From positions 2,852,001 to 2,916,000 of the forward strand of contig JABYQN010000001.1 in NCBI GenBank assembly GCA_022606135.1: a stretch of DNA of 64,000 nucleotides, given 5' to 3'. A model generated the notes under the pieces. That model did not search any database. It saw only the letters and a list, made by a program, of their open reading frames with translations, and was not told the origin of the DNA. Each line of letters starts with the position of its first letter. Positions within the stretch are counted from its first letter, which is position 1. Made by a program: the position numbers and the translations under genes. Shown here piece by piece: positions 24,901 through 37,804 of the stretch. The DNA comes from Fomes fomentarius. Lineage: Eukaryota; Basidiomycota; Agaricomycetes; Polyporales; Polyporaceae.

Positions 24901-25463
24901 TCATGTATGAGATGCGACAAGTGGGCGTCCGCAGCTGACATACCTGTGCAAGTTCGCCTGATCTGGCCTGGGGGGTCTGCGGTGGAGACAAGTTCATTGT
25001 CAAGACTGACTTGGCGCAACCGCTCAAGGCGGGCGAGGTTATTTCTGATCTTGTCGAGGCCAACCACCTCCACTTCTATAGCGCCGTCCGAGGAGCCGAG
25101 GACGACCTTCTCGAGCCCAGATCCGTGGGGCAGTTCAATGTATTTGGCAGCGAGAGCGGTGAGAAAGGAAACACCGTAGGATATGGCGGACGAGGGCCGA
25201 ATGAAAGAGCCGCTGTTCGGGACGCTGTGAGGGCAACGGTAAGGGAACCCCGCGTGTGTTACTCATCGAACGTACGGGTCTCACATGCAAGTGAAGTAAC
25301 GCTTTCCATCCTTGATACCGTCGTGTTTTCCACGAATTTGGTCGTCCCACTCGACGCCGAGCCAGAGACCGTTTGTTCCGTCGACAGGGCCTACATATCT
25401 GACAGTGCCTAAGGAGCCCGAGTGGCTTATGCGAGTACCAGTGCTGGGCATCTCTGCCTGCAT
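21944..25463 (-). CDS. TBCE: Tubulin-folding cofactor E (TBCE)
   Basis: Chaperone that handles alpha-tubulin and, with cofactors C and D, forms native tubulin dimers. Three domains are visible. The N-terminal CAP-Gly domain reads GTVRYVGPVDGTNGLWLGVE, then GKHDGIKDGKRYF (25300-25430). A central leucine-rich repeat region follows (MPALRIVELGYNRLQ near 24000, RLILTSNHV and LKHLALAFNRIS near 23640-23790, LESLTLAGNPLIDG near 23570). The C-terminal ubiquitin-like domain carries LRLKLIKSLKVPKTQHNNVR and ELDEEYTGRDLGYWGV (21950-22150). The start is the ATG at 25463 (MQAEMPSTG). Many short introns. It is divergent to HIBCH, with 231 bp between start codons. Confidence 0.93.
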
Positions 25464-25694
25464 TTTCTGTATATGTGTTGGCTGTGATGTCTTACACGAC
25501 GTCCGAGGTTGCCGAGACGACTCGGATGGGTGGTGGATGAAGACCAGTTCCAACTAGACGCTCGGACCGGGCTGCCGAGTGGAAGAGAGACGCCCAGTGC
25601 GGTCACGGTGGACGGAGCGGGCGTCCGTCCAGGTCTTGCGAGTCCGACGTCGAGTACTGCTCTTGCTGCTCCCGGCTTTCGTACAACCGGCCAG

Positions 25695-27539
25695 ATGTAC
25701 GCCCGCACCGTCTTCCTCAGGAGAATGTCTCGTACACCGAACAGCGCAGCAGCTCTCCGCACTGCAGCAATTGGCCGCCACCTCATGTCCACCTCAGCTT
25801 CTCCATCCAAGTCTCGCGTCGATGCACCGGACCAAGCTCCCGTCCTCTTCGAGTCCAACGGCTCCATTAGGACATACATCTTGAACAGGCCCAAAAAGCT
25901 CAACGCGCTCAACGAGGAGATGCTGAACATCCTCCGACCGCAGGTGGAGGTGAGCCTTCGCCCGCAACCGCTGGAAGTCTCATGCCGACAGACGTTTGTG
26001 TCAGGACTGGGCCCAGGGCAAGCTGGCCAAGGTCATTGTCGGGCGTGGTGTCGGACGTGCGTTTTGCGCAGGTGGCGATGTGGAGAGTAAGTCTGCTTCT
26101 ATCCACACACATACCGGTCTCTTGAATATGAGCAGGCGTCGTGACTTACGCAAGCGAACCGGAGACCTTGCAACGGGCGATAGATTTCTTCCAGAGAGAG
26201 TAAGTCCGCATAGCCGTAACCATCTGGCCTTGACTCATCTGTCCATGTCAGGTTTGAGATGGACTACGTTCTTGCCGCTGTCCCCAAACCCTACATAGCC
26301 GTGATGGACGGGATAACTAGTGCGTTCATTCTCACGTTGTCCCGTCCCGATTCTGACTCTGACAACAATTTAGTGGGCGGAGGTGTCGGCCTTTCTGTCA
26401 ACGCCCAGTTCAGAATCGCGACCGAGAAGACCATGTTCGCAATGCCAGAAACCAAGATTGGCTATATTCCCGACGTCGGAGCGAGCCACTTTCTCTCCCG
26501 CGTTGACGGTGAAATAGGTACATACCTCGCCCTGACCGGCGACACAATAACAGGCCGGACTGTCTTGTAACTAGCGCTCTTCTAATGTCCGACGGTCTCG
26601 CTTACTCATGTTGCCCCACAGCGAACACGGTTTTGCGACCCACTATGTTCCGTCTAGGCGCATCCCGGCTCTGCTGGAGCGCCTTGCAGCGCTTGAAGAG
26701 CCAACATACCAGGCCATTAACGACCTCCTTGAGCAAGAGAGCTCCGAGCGCGACCCGGACGAAGTAGCTAGTCCCTTCGTCGGTGCGAAGCGTGTGGCCC
26801 TAGACTCGGCTTTCAGTCACAACACCGTTGAAAAGATCATTGCGGAGCTCACCGAAACATCCAACCATCACGAGGAAGAGGGCGTCCGCCAGTGGGCTGC
26901 CGATACTCTGGAAATGCTCCATCTTCGTAGTCCCACGAGCCTGAAGGTTGCTCTAACAGCCATCCGACGCGGGAAGAGTATGTCATTGTTGGACGCGTTG
27001 CAGATGGAGATGAATATTGCTACCGCATTCTGCGTAAGTCGTGTGTTCCGTGTCGTCTCGTCACGTTTCACCGCTTGAATGTTCACTCGACTTTGCAGAG
27101 CGGTGGCAGCCCCGACTTCAAGACCGGAGTGACGACCCTGCTGACCAACAAAATCAAGGACCGGCCAGAGTGGTCACCGGCACACCTGCAGGACGTCAAT
27201 GACACAGATATTCTTGAAACGTTCTTCTCCAAGTTCTCGGCGTTGAAAGGGACGGCCCCCTGGCTCTCCCCGCCGTCCTTCCTTCCTTCGGCCTCAGAGA
27301 TCCCAGACCCCATGCGGTACGCATTACCCACGGAGCGGGAGATCCGTTCGATGGTCGACGGCAGCCATCGAAACAGCGGCGCGACGGAGATTACCCTCGA
27401 AGAGCTGCTCACTAATTTCGAGCGCATCCGAGGACAGAAACTGGGCATGCGCGAGAAGATTCTTGAGGTCGTGCAGCGCAAGTGTGTGTCGGAACAGGAC
27501 AAGCACCTGGAAAAGAAGTGGCTACAGTGGAAACACTAA
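25695..27539 (+). CDS. HIBCH: Mitochondrial 3-hydroxyisobutyryl-CoA hydrolase
   Basis: Crotonase-fold thioesterase of valine breakdown, giving 3-hydroxyisobutyrate and CoA. The N-terminus (MYARTVFLRRMSRTPNSAAA) is Arg-rich and looks like a mitochondrial presequence. Motifs: ILNRPKKLNALNEEM, RAFCAGGDVE, KPYIAVMDGIT then GGGVGLSVN, and MPETKIGYIPDVGASHFLSR with the catalytic Glu and Asp. The next junction uses a GT donor inside an apparent stop (near 26569), giving GRTVF/EHGFATHYVPS. The C-terminal half (LLDALQMEMNIA, GVTTLLTNKI, RPEWSP) is the HIBCH-specific extension also seen in yeast Ehd3. About six introns; full length near 500 residues. Confidence 0.94.
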
Positions 27540-29627
27540 CCTTTCGAGCAGGCTTCCGCCTATCCATCTACCCATCCTCGCCGTGTGTCCCACGTAACCC
27601 CCGTCTACTGTACTATCTCTGTCTATTTTTCTCAATGGCATGTGCTCCTCTCTTCGTCGCATCACCGCTCTCGGCTCGCCATGGGATATGTGTATATGGA
27701 TGCACTTGTATGTATCGTCGACGCTATCATTGGATTCCGATGAATGCTGCGCCCGTAGTCCGCGTGCAACGTAGTGCGCGAGGCATTCGGGCCACATCAA
27801 AATTGCGGAAAGCTCCTTGCCAAGTACGCATACCACACAATCTACCCGCAGGCTAGCTGTGCCGCGGTGTACATCTCAATCAATGACTACGAAGCATCTC
27901 CGAAGCGTCCAGAAGTGCCTTGGGAGCTTCGAATGCAGAAGGTATTGTATGTGTGTCATGTTGTCAGCGTCCGCACGGTGCCAACGAATCTCCGGCCATT
28001 GATCGTTCCGTGGGATGCCTCGAGCACATAGAAGCGCCTCTGCTCGAATATTTGCGTATGACCTAGGGTTGCTGAGCTTTCTTCGTGCACTTTCGGGATG
28101 TCGTAAGCGTAACGCAAGAATGACAGCGCGCGCATACCTGAATTGTAATGCTTCCCACCAAGAAGCGCTGTTTCCAGTGTTCTAGGGTACATACCGGGAC
28201 CATGGGATCACCAGCCGCAGACAAACGTCACAGCGTACCAGATACAGTCGAAGATGCCACAGATCTCTGCTATCCTCCTTCCAGTGGCTAGCGCGTAGCA
28301 CCAACAAGCCACCCCGCCCACATATCGGAAGGGCGGTATCACCGTACGTGGTCTACGTTGCCCAGTTAGAGTCAGAGATGCGAGCTGTGCCCCGCTGCAA
28401 GGCTGGCAGTCCGTGGCCGTCGTCGGCTATACAGGTCACGGACAGGCCATCTGTGGCTAGGCCCAGCCCGCCGTGGTACGATGCGCGCGAGTTAGTACTC
28501 CTACATCCGACGCGGCAGGATGCAACGGATCGTGTGGCACCCTGGCAAGAAGTGCGAATTGATTGCGTGTCTCGCGCGCGCTGCCGTAGGGGGACATAAC
28601 GACATGGCTTAAGAGCCCATTAAGCAGCACCCGCGACCTTTGGCGCGCACTGAAGATCAGGGTAGCAAGCTGCAGAGCAGGGTCCGTGCCGCAGGCTCCC
28701 GGTCTCAACTGGTAGTGGATATTTCGATCAGGAGTGAACACCGATTACTGAACCACAAACGCGGGGGACGTGTGCAGCGCTCGACGCACCGCCATGCTAG
28801 CGTGCTGATAGGCGTTGAGAGTCTTCATGTGTGCACTCGTCGCTGCTGTGTTTCCGCTCGGTACGCAGCACAGCGTCGTTGTTGACTGCCCGGCCTGCGA
28901 AAAGTACGTCACGGAGTACAGCGGACGTTCCCGGCACGGTTGGAGGGAGACGCTCTGTCGGTAACGTGCTCCTGGCCTCACTTGAAGACCGACCACGTCC
29001 GTTCGGCTGGTTGGGTATGTCGCTGGATTGACTGTGCGCATTCCCCTGGCGCTCTGTTCTCTGAGACGGGCGGATACTGATGAAGGGTTAGCATACGCCT
29101 GTGACGATAACGCGCCACTTCAAAAAGGGAGATCTGATCGCAAGAGTCACAGTCTGCTACCGCCAACAGAATGATACGGACCAACAATTGTGGGTGTTTC
29201 CGGAGGCTCGTTGGCGGCTGTGGAGAAGCCCATCAGTCTATTGCAATAACACGACAATAATCAACATCAACAAAGGGTAGTATGTTCCGCCATTGGCGCA
29301 GACCCTTCTGGTGAGATGGTTTACCCGATTCACCTGTGGCCAACAGAAAAGCCATGCGCCCGATAGGAGCATGCACAACGGCAACTGCAAAAAGCTGTAT
29401 TCTGACGCCATCTTAGAGGCGGGGTCCAGGGGTTTTGACGCGGTGGGCCTTTGGTTTACAACCGGACCGCTGGGTTTACGGTATGTAAGAGCAAACACCT
29501 GGGGCGACTCGGAATTCTGTATATAAGTCTGGACGTGCAGCAAGGAATCTGCATCGAAACACAACACACCTCAGTCCTCCTTCACGTTGACTCATAGACT
29601 CTCTAAGCTCTTCATAACATCGCAACC
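27540..29627. other. 2.1-kb intergenic region upstream of IDO
   Basis: Same-direction neighbours HIBCH (left) and IDO (right). Frames are short and unrecognised. A TATA box lies at its right end. I see no repeats or RNA gene. Confidence 0.45.
29520..29526 (+). promoter_or_regulatory. TATA box of the IDO gene
   Basis: TATATAA about 100 bp before the ATG at 29628; the best core-promoter match in this 2-kb region. Confidence 0.6.
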
Positions 29628-31074
29628 ATGAACGTGTCTTCTCCCGTACACATGATGGGCCGTCTTCTCGACAGCGTGGACACCATGTACCGGGCAACTC
29701 GCTTCGAGGCTCCTACCACGCCTGAGGCATTCAGCGGACGGATGTATGACGTCGATCCGGATACGGGCTTCTTCCCCTCCCAACCATACCAACCATTGGG
29801 TGGCGAGTTCGAGCTGTGGGAAAAGGCATTGGTGGAGGCGCGGAGCGTGCTGAAGCTCGGAATCGACAAGGGACCTGAAGCAATCGCAAAGTGCGCGCTG
29901 GGCGAACAGTGGCGGCAGCGCCTAAGGACGGTAAGCGTTCATGCACGTCGTGTACTATTTCCAGCTTACTCACAGCATGTTACAGTGGCCACTGCTGGAC
30001 GTCAAACAGCTCGGCGACAAGATCCGTGTCCTGCGTAGGGCTCACTACGTGCTCACCTGCATCCAGCACTTCTACATTCACTCCCTCCCGCCGTCCCAGG
30101 TAGATGGGAAGATCGTTATTCCCAAGCCGCTCGCCGTCCCCCTCGTCGAGGTATCGCAGAAGATCAAGCTTCCCCCCGTCTTGACCTTCGCAGACATCGT
30201 CCTCTGGAACTGGGAATTCATTGATCCGGAGCAACCGCTGTCCCTGAACAACATGCGATACGTTAACCTGTTCTCCGGTACGGACACCGAGAACAACTTC
30301 TACCTTCTCTCCGCTGCCGCAGAGCTTAAGGGCGTGGAGATGTTGCGCATCTTCGAGCGAGTCCTGAACACCCCCTGCCAGACACAGCAGAACTCCGTTG
30401 CAGCCTTGAAGCGCGACTTCGAGCAGCTCATCAAGATCATTGACGAGTTAACCGTCATACTCAAGGACTCGCTAAGCCCGAGTGATGCGAGTAAGGCCGT
30501 CCACCCGTACACATTCTACTGGATCGTTCGGCCATGGTGGAACGGCTCTGACGCTGCCGCACCCTGGGTCTTCGAGGGGGTCCCGCCTGCCTCATTTGAT
30601 CTCAGTGGCGCGTCAGCCGGACAGAGCTCCGTCATGCATGCCCTCGATGCCTTCCTTGACGTCGACCACGCACTCAGGCAGTCACGCCAGCCGGCGCCGT
30701 CTGCGGAGAACCGTCGGGCGGATACGAGCTTCATGGAGAAGATGCGCCGTTACATGCCCGCGGAGCATCGCGCATACCTCTCCCAGCTACAGAAGCGCAA
30801 CGTGCGAGACATCGTCGTGCGCGCCCCGGCGCTGCGCGACTACTACAACAAGACCGTCGATGCCCTGAAGACGTTCCGCGATATTCATGTTCGGGTCGGC
30901 ACGCTCTTCATCATTTCGCAAGCCAGATCGACTCCGCCGGCCTCCATAGGCGTGCCCGAGATCAGCCCCGAAGCGATGGAAGGCCGCTCGAAGGGAACTG
31001 GAGGTAATCCGGTTTCCACTCTATTGAAGGCTGGTCGTGACGCAACCCTGCGCACGAGGCTGCAGAACGAGTGA
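29628..31074 (+). CDS. Indoleamine 2,3-dioxygenase family heme enzyme
   Basis: Heme dioxygenase opening the indole ring of tryptophan to N-formylkynurenine, the first step to kynurenine and NAD in fungi. One intron (29931-29985) joins RLRT to WPLLDV; the protein is 463 residues. Motifs: LPPVLTFADIVLWNWEFIDP, NNFYLLSAAAELKGVEML, FYWIVRPWWNG, the SAGQSS motif near 30616-30633, and MRRYMPAEHRAYL. The proximal heme ligand is His402, in FRDIHVRVG (codon 30886-30888). The C-terminal GTGGNPVSTLLKAGRDATL matches the IDO GTGG loop. Fungi often have several IDO types with different tryptophan affinity; which type this is cannot be read by eye. Confidence 0.92.
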
Positions 31075-31489
31075 AGAACTCACCCGCACTCTTCAGATTT
31101 AGACTAGACTAGACTTCCCTGCATCTCATAGATTAGTAGTTTTTCGCTGTTGTGCTGTCATCTGCTTACCATAGAAGCTGCTATAGTCATAGATTCCTAC
31201 TTGCTTTCTTGACATCCTAGACACGACATGTAGCATATTCCGGTGTTGCGATATGCCGAGATCCAGATATATGTGCGCAATAGATCCATCGTAGTTGAGA
31301 CGCCTAGCTTATGTGTATCCCGCAGAAGCATGCGAACTCGAAGTCGCAGCACATCGAGGCTCAGAAAGAAGATGAATCGAATGAGTGGCTAGCCGACACT
31401 GCCATATGTGGTAAAGTTACGTAAGACACGCGTCCACATAAGCAGCGAAGACGCGTCTGGGGCGCGACGCGTCTTGTCTCTCGACCATC
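31075..31489. promoter_or_regulatory. IDO-RPA1 intergenic region with three MCB motifs
   Basis: 415 bp holding the 3' UTR of IDO and the RPA1 promoter. Three ACGCGT hexamers lie at 31428, 31451 and 31467, all within 62 bp of the RPA1 ATG. ACGCGT is the MluI cell-cycle box bound by the MBF factor in yeasts, where the RPA1 orthologue is G1/S-regulated. The regulator in this fungus is inferred. Confidence 0.65.
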
Positions 31490-33739
31490 ATGGCCAGCCG
31501 TCCCCAGCTTACCGAAGGTGCCTGCCAACGCCTCAGCAACTCTGAGAACGAGCCCAACTCGGAGGAGCTCTTTACTTCTCAGCCCACTCTCCAGCTTCTT
31601 TCCTTCAAGAAGGTCCCTCCCTCTGGTGGCAACAATAACATCGACCGCTATCGAGTGATTGTTTCCGATGGAAAATACTTCCTCCAATCCATGTTGGCGA
31701 CCCAACTTAATCACCTCGTTGAAGAGGAGGTCATCTTGAAGGGCGCGGTCGTTGTTATCGAGAAATTCACGTGCAACATCGTTCAGGGCAAGCGGTATGT
31801 TGGACGCGTCAGCCTACACCAGGATCTGATACTGCGTCTCTAAAGGCTCCTGATCATCCTCGCTCTGCGTGTGTTGGAGAAGAGTGGCGAGAAGATTGGC
31901 AATCCGGGTCCTATCCAAGGTCGCGAAGGTGACACGCCGGCGGCGGTGACTCCAGGTCCGTCCGCGTCGACGGCCGTCACTCACGCTGCAGCACCAGCAC
32001 CCCAGCCTGCGCGCCAACAGACCCAGGCAGCCCGCAGCGGTCGTGCTGCTGCTGTCTATCCCATCGAGAGTCTCAGCCCCTATCAAAACCACTGGACGAT
32101 CAAGGCCCGTGTCACGTACAAGTCGGATATCCGAACATGGTCCAACCAGCGCGGCGAAGGAAAGCTCTTCAATATCACCTTAATGGATGACAGCGGCGAA
32201 ATTAGGGCCACCGGTTTCAACGCCGCAGTAGACGACTTCTACGATCGTCTACAGGAGGGCAAAGTCTATCTGGTATCAAAAGCGAAAGTCGGTCTGGCCA
32301 AGAAGAAGTTCTCAAACGTCAATAATGAATACGAGCTGACGCTCGAGCGCAATACCGAGATCGAAGAGGTATCTTGAATTCCGAGTTGACTCGGATAATT
32401 TGATGACACAACTTGCAGTGCCATGACGTGGCGGACGTGCCTACAGTCAAGTTCAACTTCGTCTCCATCGAGAACTTGCAAAATATTCCCAAGGATGCTA
32501 CTTGCGGTCAGGATCTCTTTTTTCATGCTCGTAACTACGACTGACGCCTGTCGCAGACGTGATTGGTGTCGTCAAGGAGGTGGCTGAATTGTCATCTATA
32601 ACCTCGAAGGCCACGAGCAAAGTGGTATGTACCTGTCCTACAGCCGTATTTGTGTCATGGCCCTCATCCCTGTCTAGATCAACAAGCGTGAATTGACTAT
32701 CGTAGACCGCTCGGGATACTCTATCAGACTCACGTTGTGGGGTAAACAGGCAGAACAGTTCGAGGCTACCGACCAGCCTGTGATAGCTTTCAAAGGTACC
32801 AAGGTTGGCGATTTCCAAGGTATGTGTTCATGCATATGTGGTGTATTCTGGGATATGGACCTGAGTGCCATATAGGTCGTTCGCTGTCCATGATGAACTC
32901 GAGCTCTATGCACGTCAACCCCGATATCCCTGAGGCCCACGCGCTGCGTGGCTGGTATGACGCTGCAGGTGCCGAACAGACGTTCCAAGCACACACGAGT
33001 ACCATGCCCACTGGTGGCGGCGTGACTTTCGATCGCACGGAGATTCGCAATCTCAATGAGATCAAGGCGCTGGACCTCGGAATGTCTGACAAGGTGGAGA
33101 CTTTCTCCGCTCGGGCGACGGTCATGCACATCAAGACCGACAATATCGCATACCCCGCTTGTCCCAGCGCCGGATGCGGTAGGAAAGTTCTCCAGATGGG
33201 CGACAGCTGGAGATGCGAGAAATGTGACAAGTCGTACGAGAAGCCCCAGTACAGGTTCGTCGTCAGCGATCTCATGAGATGCTTGTGCCACTGACAGGAC
33301 ATGCTACAGATTTATCGTGCCGATGGCTGTGTCGGATTACTCTGGTCAGGCCTGGTTCCAAGGTTTCAACGACGTGGGTGATATCGTATTCGGCATGACT
33401 GCCGATGAGCTTGTTGAGATCAGGGCAAGCTTCTCACGTTCCGGAATCACCGCTGAACATTTGCTCACCGACGCCCACAGGAGCGCGATGACACCCAGTT
33501 CAATCAGGTAGTCGAGCGCGCGGTCGGAACTACCTACAATTTTGCCTGCAGGGCGCGTCAGGACACTTACAACGTAGGTATACCTACTTCGTCGCGAAGG
33601 GAACCGGTCTGATACTTTGCCTCGCCCACAGGACCAGACACGCGTACGTTACGCGATATCTCGCATCCTTCCCCTGAACTACCGCGAAGAGGCCAAGTAT
33701 ATCGCAAACCTTCTTACTCACAGCGACTGGGCGCGATAG
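31490..33739 (+). CDS. RPA1: Replication protein A large subunit (RPA1/Rfa1)
   Basis: Largest subunit of the single-strand DNA-binding complex used in replication, repair and recombination. The start [15 protein letters not shown] leads the DBD-F fold ([20 protein letters not shown]). A Pro/Ala linker follows, then DBD-A ([29 protein letters not shown]), DBD-B ([32 protein letters not shown], then [10 protein letters not shown]) and DBD-C with its zinc ribbon (CPSAGC ... CEKC, near 33160-33225). The end reads [20 protein letters not shown]. About eight short introns, several inside DBD-B. Full length near 600 residues. Confidence 0.96.
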
Positions 33740-34163
33740 GGTGGCTGTGGGCTGTGGCAAACTTTTTGGACCCCTTATCATATCAAGCTCAAGGCTTCTT
33801 TGTTGTCGACGTCTGTGATCAGTTCCATGTACTTGTAGCATCATTCTGAATACGTTTCGGCATGGATATTCAAACCGCCACGAGATCTTGGCAACTAACG
33901 TGAGGACACATCGCGTTGCAAGACCAAGCTGTACGTTCGGGTACAGTCCGATTGGCATTTGAGCTGTGCGTAAGATCCAAGGCGTACATTACTTCCGTTC
34001 CACATCTCGATTATGGCACACCAATTCTACGTGTAACAGCAATAGCAGGACAAATAAGTTCATACAGAGCATGAGGTGGGCGTAGCCGCGAGGCATGTAA
34101 GTAGGTTAGTAGCTATACGTGAGCGAAGAGTGTACATGTCAATAGATCGTGAAGACGTCAATG
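33740..34163. other. Tail-to-tail spacer
   Basis: 424 bp between the RPA1 (+) stop and the stop of the unknown membrane protein (-). Nothing recognised. Confidence 0.4.
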
Positions 34164-37100
34164 TCATGGCGGGGCCAGTGGGTAGTGGTATACTCTTCTG
34201 AAGAGCTGATAGACGGTGTCAAACGAGGCAAGCACCGACTGTAAGGTTGCGTTCGCACTCTTCGGGAAGTGGATCTTGGGAAACTCCAAGCGCGGCTGCC
34301 ACACGATCGGGAAGTAACGCGATATTGAGTTCTCCCCGTCAGATGCGCCGAGTGGCGTAGGCGTGATCGTTGGCATTTGCGCTGTTCTCGTCGGGGTGAG
34401 ATTATCGAGGGGAGGCGATGGGGGAGGAGCCGCCGCCTCATCAGGTGCGATGGGAGATGGCTGAGCAGCAGCTCCTCGCGAGTCCGAAGAGCCCGGGTTG
34501 TGGAAGTACCACCGAGTGGGATTTGCCCCGGTCACGACGGTCGCTGTAGATGTGATGGTGATCGTCTCAACAACTTCGTGGTACACCGAGACAGGGATGC
34601 CGGCGGGAGGATCGCGGGGGATTGAGTTGACAGATCTGAGCGCTTCGGACAGCTGAGCTTGCGTCTGGCGAAGACTGATGAAGAGGAAGAGGGAGGTGAT
34701 AGACAACAGTGCGAGGATCACGGCTTGTGGCCAACTCCAGGATGCGCGCTGGTGGACCTGTGTTTTCCCCGTATGGGAGGGGACAAATGTCACGATGAGG
34801 CGCGGGTAGAAATATTCGTCCATGGAGTAGTGGATTAGTCTGCGGCCTTCGGCGGATACTTGCTCGTGCGTCAGGTTGGTATCGGTGGAGACAACCTCGA
34901 AGCCTGCGTGACAACCGTCGCAATCAGCCCACAGTATGCGGTATTTACTCAGTTGTGATAGCTCACCTGTCTGTACTGGAACATATACGGCCAACTCCCC
35001 GACGGGCAGCGAGAAGCTTGGGAGCAAGGCATTCAACACCGTACGATCGGGGGTTACGGCCTTGTCCATGAGCTTCTCGTCTGTAGCAGCGCTGCCACCA
35101 GTCACAAGGTACAGTATCTCAACCTTGCCTCCACCAGCGTCTCCAACGTGGACTCTGACCCAAGTAATCCAGTCCTTCGCGCTCGCTTCGCCAAACGGCA
35201 TCGAATCGCCATTTGGCTCCGGCTTCACCACGGCTCTGGTGACCACTCGAACCGGCACCCCTTCGATACTGGCACTGGCGACATCGACTTTGGGCACTCC
35301 GCTTGACGCAGCGTTGCCTGGAATATGTGGCGATGCAAGTCCAAACTCTAGCCATTCCATTTCCTCGTCCGTGGGCGCAGGGAGGTTGACTCTGACGGCG
35401 TACTTCGGTGGCGCAGAGCCGGAGCTTAGCAGCGGCGTAATCGTGGTGTTGACGTAGGGGATCATCAAGGGGCCATCACGTCGGACAGGAGTGCGCAGAG
35501 TCGACTGGAACAAAGACTGTCGCAACATCGATGGTGAGTGGTCCCGGTGGGAGACGCCATTCGGTGTCCGCGGATGACTTCGTGATATCCGGGACCTATC
35601 TAGGCTATCCTCTCTCCCTCGGGGAGGCGAACGTGCCCGACTGTTTGGGCGAAGAGCGACGCGGGTCCCGTCTGTCCCGCACTTGATACTTCCGCCACGC
35701 TGAAGTACGGTCTTACGAGTCTGCGCGTCTCGAATGTCGCCGGTAGAGTTGTATACGTCTAACGTTGCGTCACTGGCATCATTGCGAATGACATAGGAGA
35801 CGTGCTCGCGGTCGCTAGACACGTGGAAACGGGGCACTACAAGCACTTCCGATTCCACTTCGTTATCGGAAAGGCTTTGCGAAGCACTCGGAGAAGAGTT
35901 ATATCTCCGAGAACTCAATGGAAGCACTGGATTGCGGGGCTTGACCACGACCGTTCCACTAATGGAGATCTTGAGGTCATGTTTTGAAGGCGGAAGAAGG
36001 TCGTTCATATTGAGATGAATCGTGATAGGGACCTTGGGTGGGCGCGCGGCGCTTTCCTCATCATCGAGGTCAGTGTCCATGTCTGTATACCGACCATTCA
36101 TAGATGAAGCCCGACTTCGCCGATCGCGTTCCGGACTTGATGGGAGAGGCAGTGAAGCCAAGGACGACATGGGCGTTGAGGCTGGGGAGCTCTCGAAGGA
36201 ATAGTCGGGGACATTCTGGGCGGGTAGAGGAGCCCGGAGTAGCGACGAAGTTGATGATGACGAATCATGGCGGACAGGGGGGAGACTGTTCACCACACCA
36301 CGCGCATCTGGAGAAGAAGGCAGCACGTAGATGGAGGGGTTTTCGACAGATGACTGTCGTGAGATGGGTGGGGTAGGCGGCGGACCTATAGAATACCCCG
36401 TGAAACCAGCCCCTCCGCTGATGGACCATTTGGCCTCCATGCCTGGAACCCACGAGACGTCGCAATCACCAGCATCGAGCGTAACGTCGAAACCCAGCAG
36501 AGTCGCGACACCGGGGAACCAAACACCTTTACAAGTACCCTCGTACTGAAGGCGCATTACGATGCCTTCTGAGACGTTTGGATCTTTGCCCTTGCTCGCT
36601 CCAAGGACGATGCAGCCTATATCCGCCTTGACCTCCTTGATACCAACCCTTCGACGGCCATCACTTGTCTGTGGCAGTTCACTGGGTTTCGTAGGTCGTG
36701 CCCAGCGAACGCGTATGCGTTCCGTGCTAGGGAAGGTACCCTGGATGCCGCACCCGTCCGCAAACCCCGCGGATGTGGAGGCATCACTGGACTCGTCGTC
36801 CGCGAAGTTGTTGTACGACTGTGTGCGCGACAACCGGTTGGACGCACTCCGAGTAACATGGGGGTCGGAGGTGAGATCCCAAGTTCCAGCATCCTCGTCT
36901 GCAGAAGAGAGGGAAGCGAGTGACGAGGATGGTTTCTTGGGCGTGTTTGGAGGGAATATCTTGAGCTTGATGTGATTTGAAAGGCAGCGCGGTACTGGAA
37001 TAGACAACTACATGCACATTGAACAAATAGACGTGCCTAACATGAAGGTTAACGCTCACTAGGAAAGGGGCGTGTGGTGGCATAGATATGAAGGGTGCCA

Positions 37101-37804
37101 ATACATCAATAGCTGCCATGAAATGAGCTACTGTCGACGGCCGCTTGCTCCGTGGATCCACCTCCCTCCGCGGGAACTCCCTGGGAAGTATATAGGAGAC
37201 GCTGTAAGAGCTGACAAGGACTTGGCCGGTGTACTTTTCGTCGAGCGGTGGTAATGACTCTGCAGAGGATGAGGTGCTACCAGCCATGGAGACATAAGGT
37301 TGTGGAGAGCGAGCAGGGAGATTGAGAGCGCGAGCGGCCTTGTGTAGAAGCGGCGAGGTGGAAGATGAGAAGCTGTAAGGGACGGAGTTCGCGTCCAGCG
37401 GGTGAACTTGCGAGTCCAGAATCTTCAAGTTCTCCTCTGTAAGATGGAAAGGGTCACGAGACGCGTAGGGATGAAAGCCGTTACCACTCACCTGGAAAGA
37501 GCGGTATCGTGGCGCCTGGTGTAACATTGTCCAGCGGGAGCGATATCTGCGCGCACATCCCATTTGAGTATATGCCCCGCTCCCCTCCCTGCCCACGTCC
37601 ATTCGGACTATGACACACCTTTAAGTATATTTTGATCGAAGCAACATTCTTTCCATGCTCCGCGCGGCCTTCGACTGCGACGCGCGTGACAACGTTCAGT
37701 TTCTGTTGTCCAACAGTCGTCGCATGCGAGACCGAGTATGCGTGCGTAGACAGAGGTGGACTGCCCGAGAGGGACTTGCGAGTGTAGCGCGTAGAGCTCG
37801 GCAT
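34164..37804 (-). CDS. Unknown large single-pass membrane protein
   Basis: I do not recognise this family. Splice signals give a protein of about 1,150 residues: exon 1 MPSSTRYTRKSLSGSP to IKIYLK, a 57-nt exon (ISLPLDNVTPGATIPLFP), an exon beginning EENLKILDSQVHPLD, then one 2.8-kb exon. The N-terminal third looks like beta-strand domains (YTGQVLVSSYSVSYILPREF, HIKLKIFPP). The middle is Ser/Pro/Arg-rich and probably disordered, with further beta-like blocks (HDLKISISGTVVVKP, YAVRVNLPAPTDEEMEWLEF, WITWVRVHVGDAGGGKVEIL). One hydrophobic helix (AVILALLSITSLFLFISL) sits about 190 residues from the C-terminus, after a basic stretch. The long open exon and clean splice sites show it is a real gene, probably restricted to basidiomycetes. 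Confidence 0.8.
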
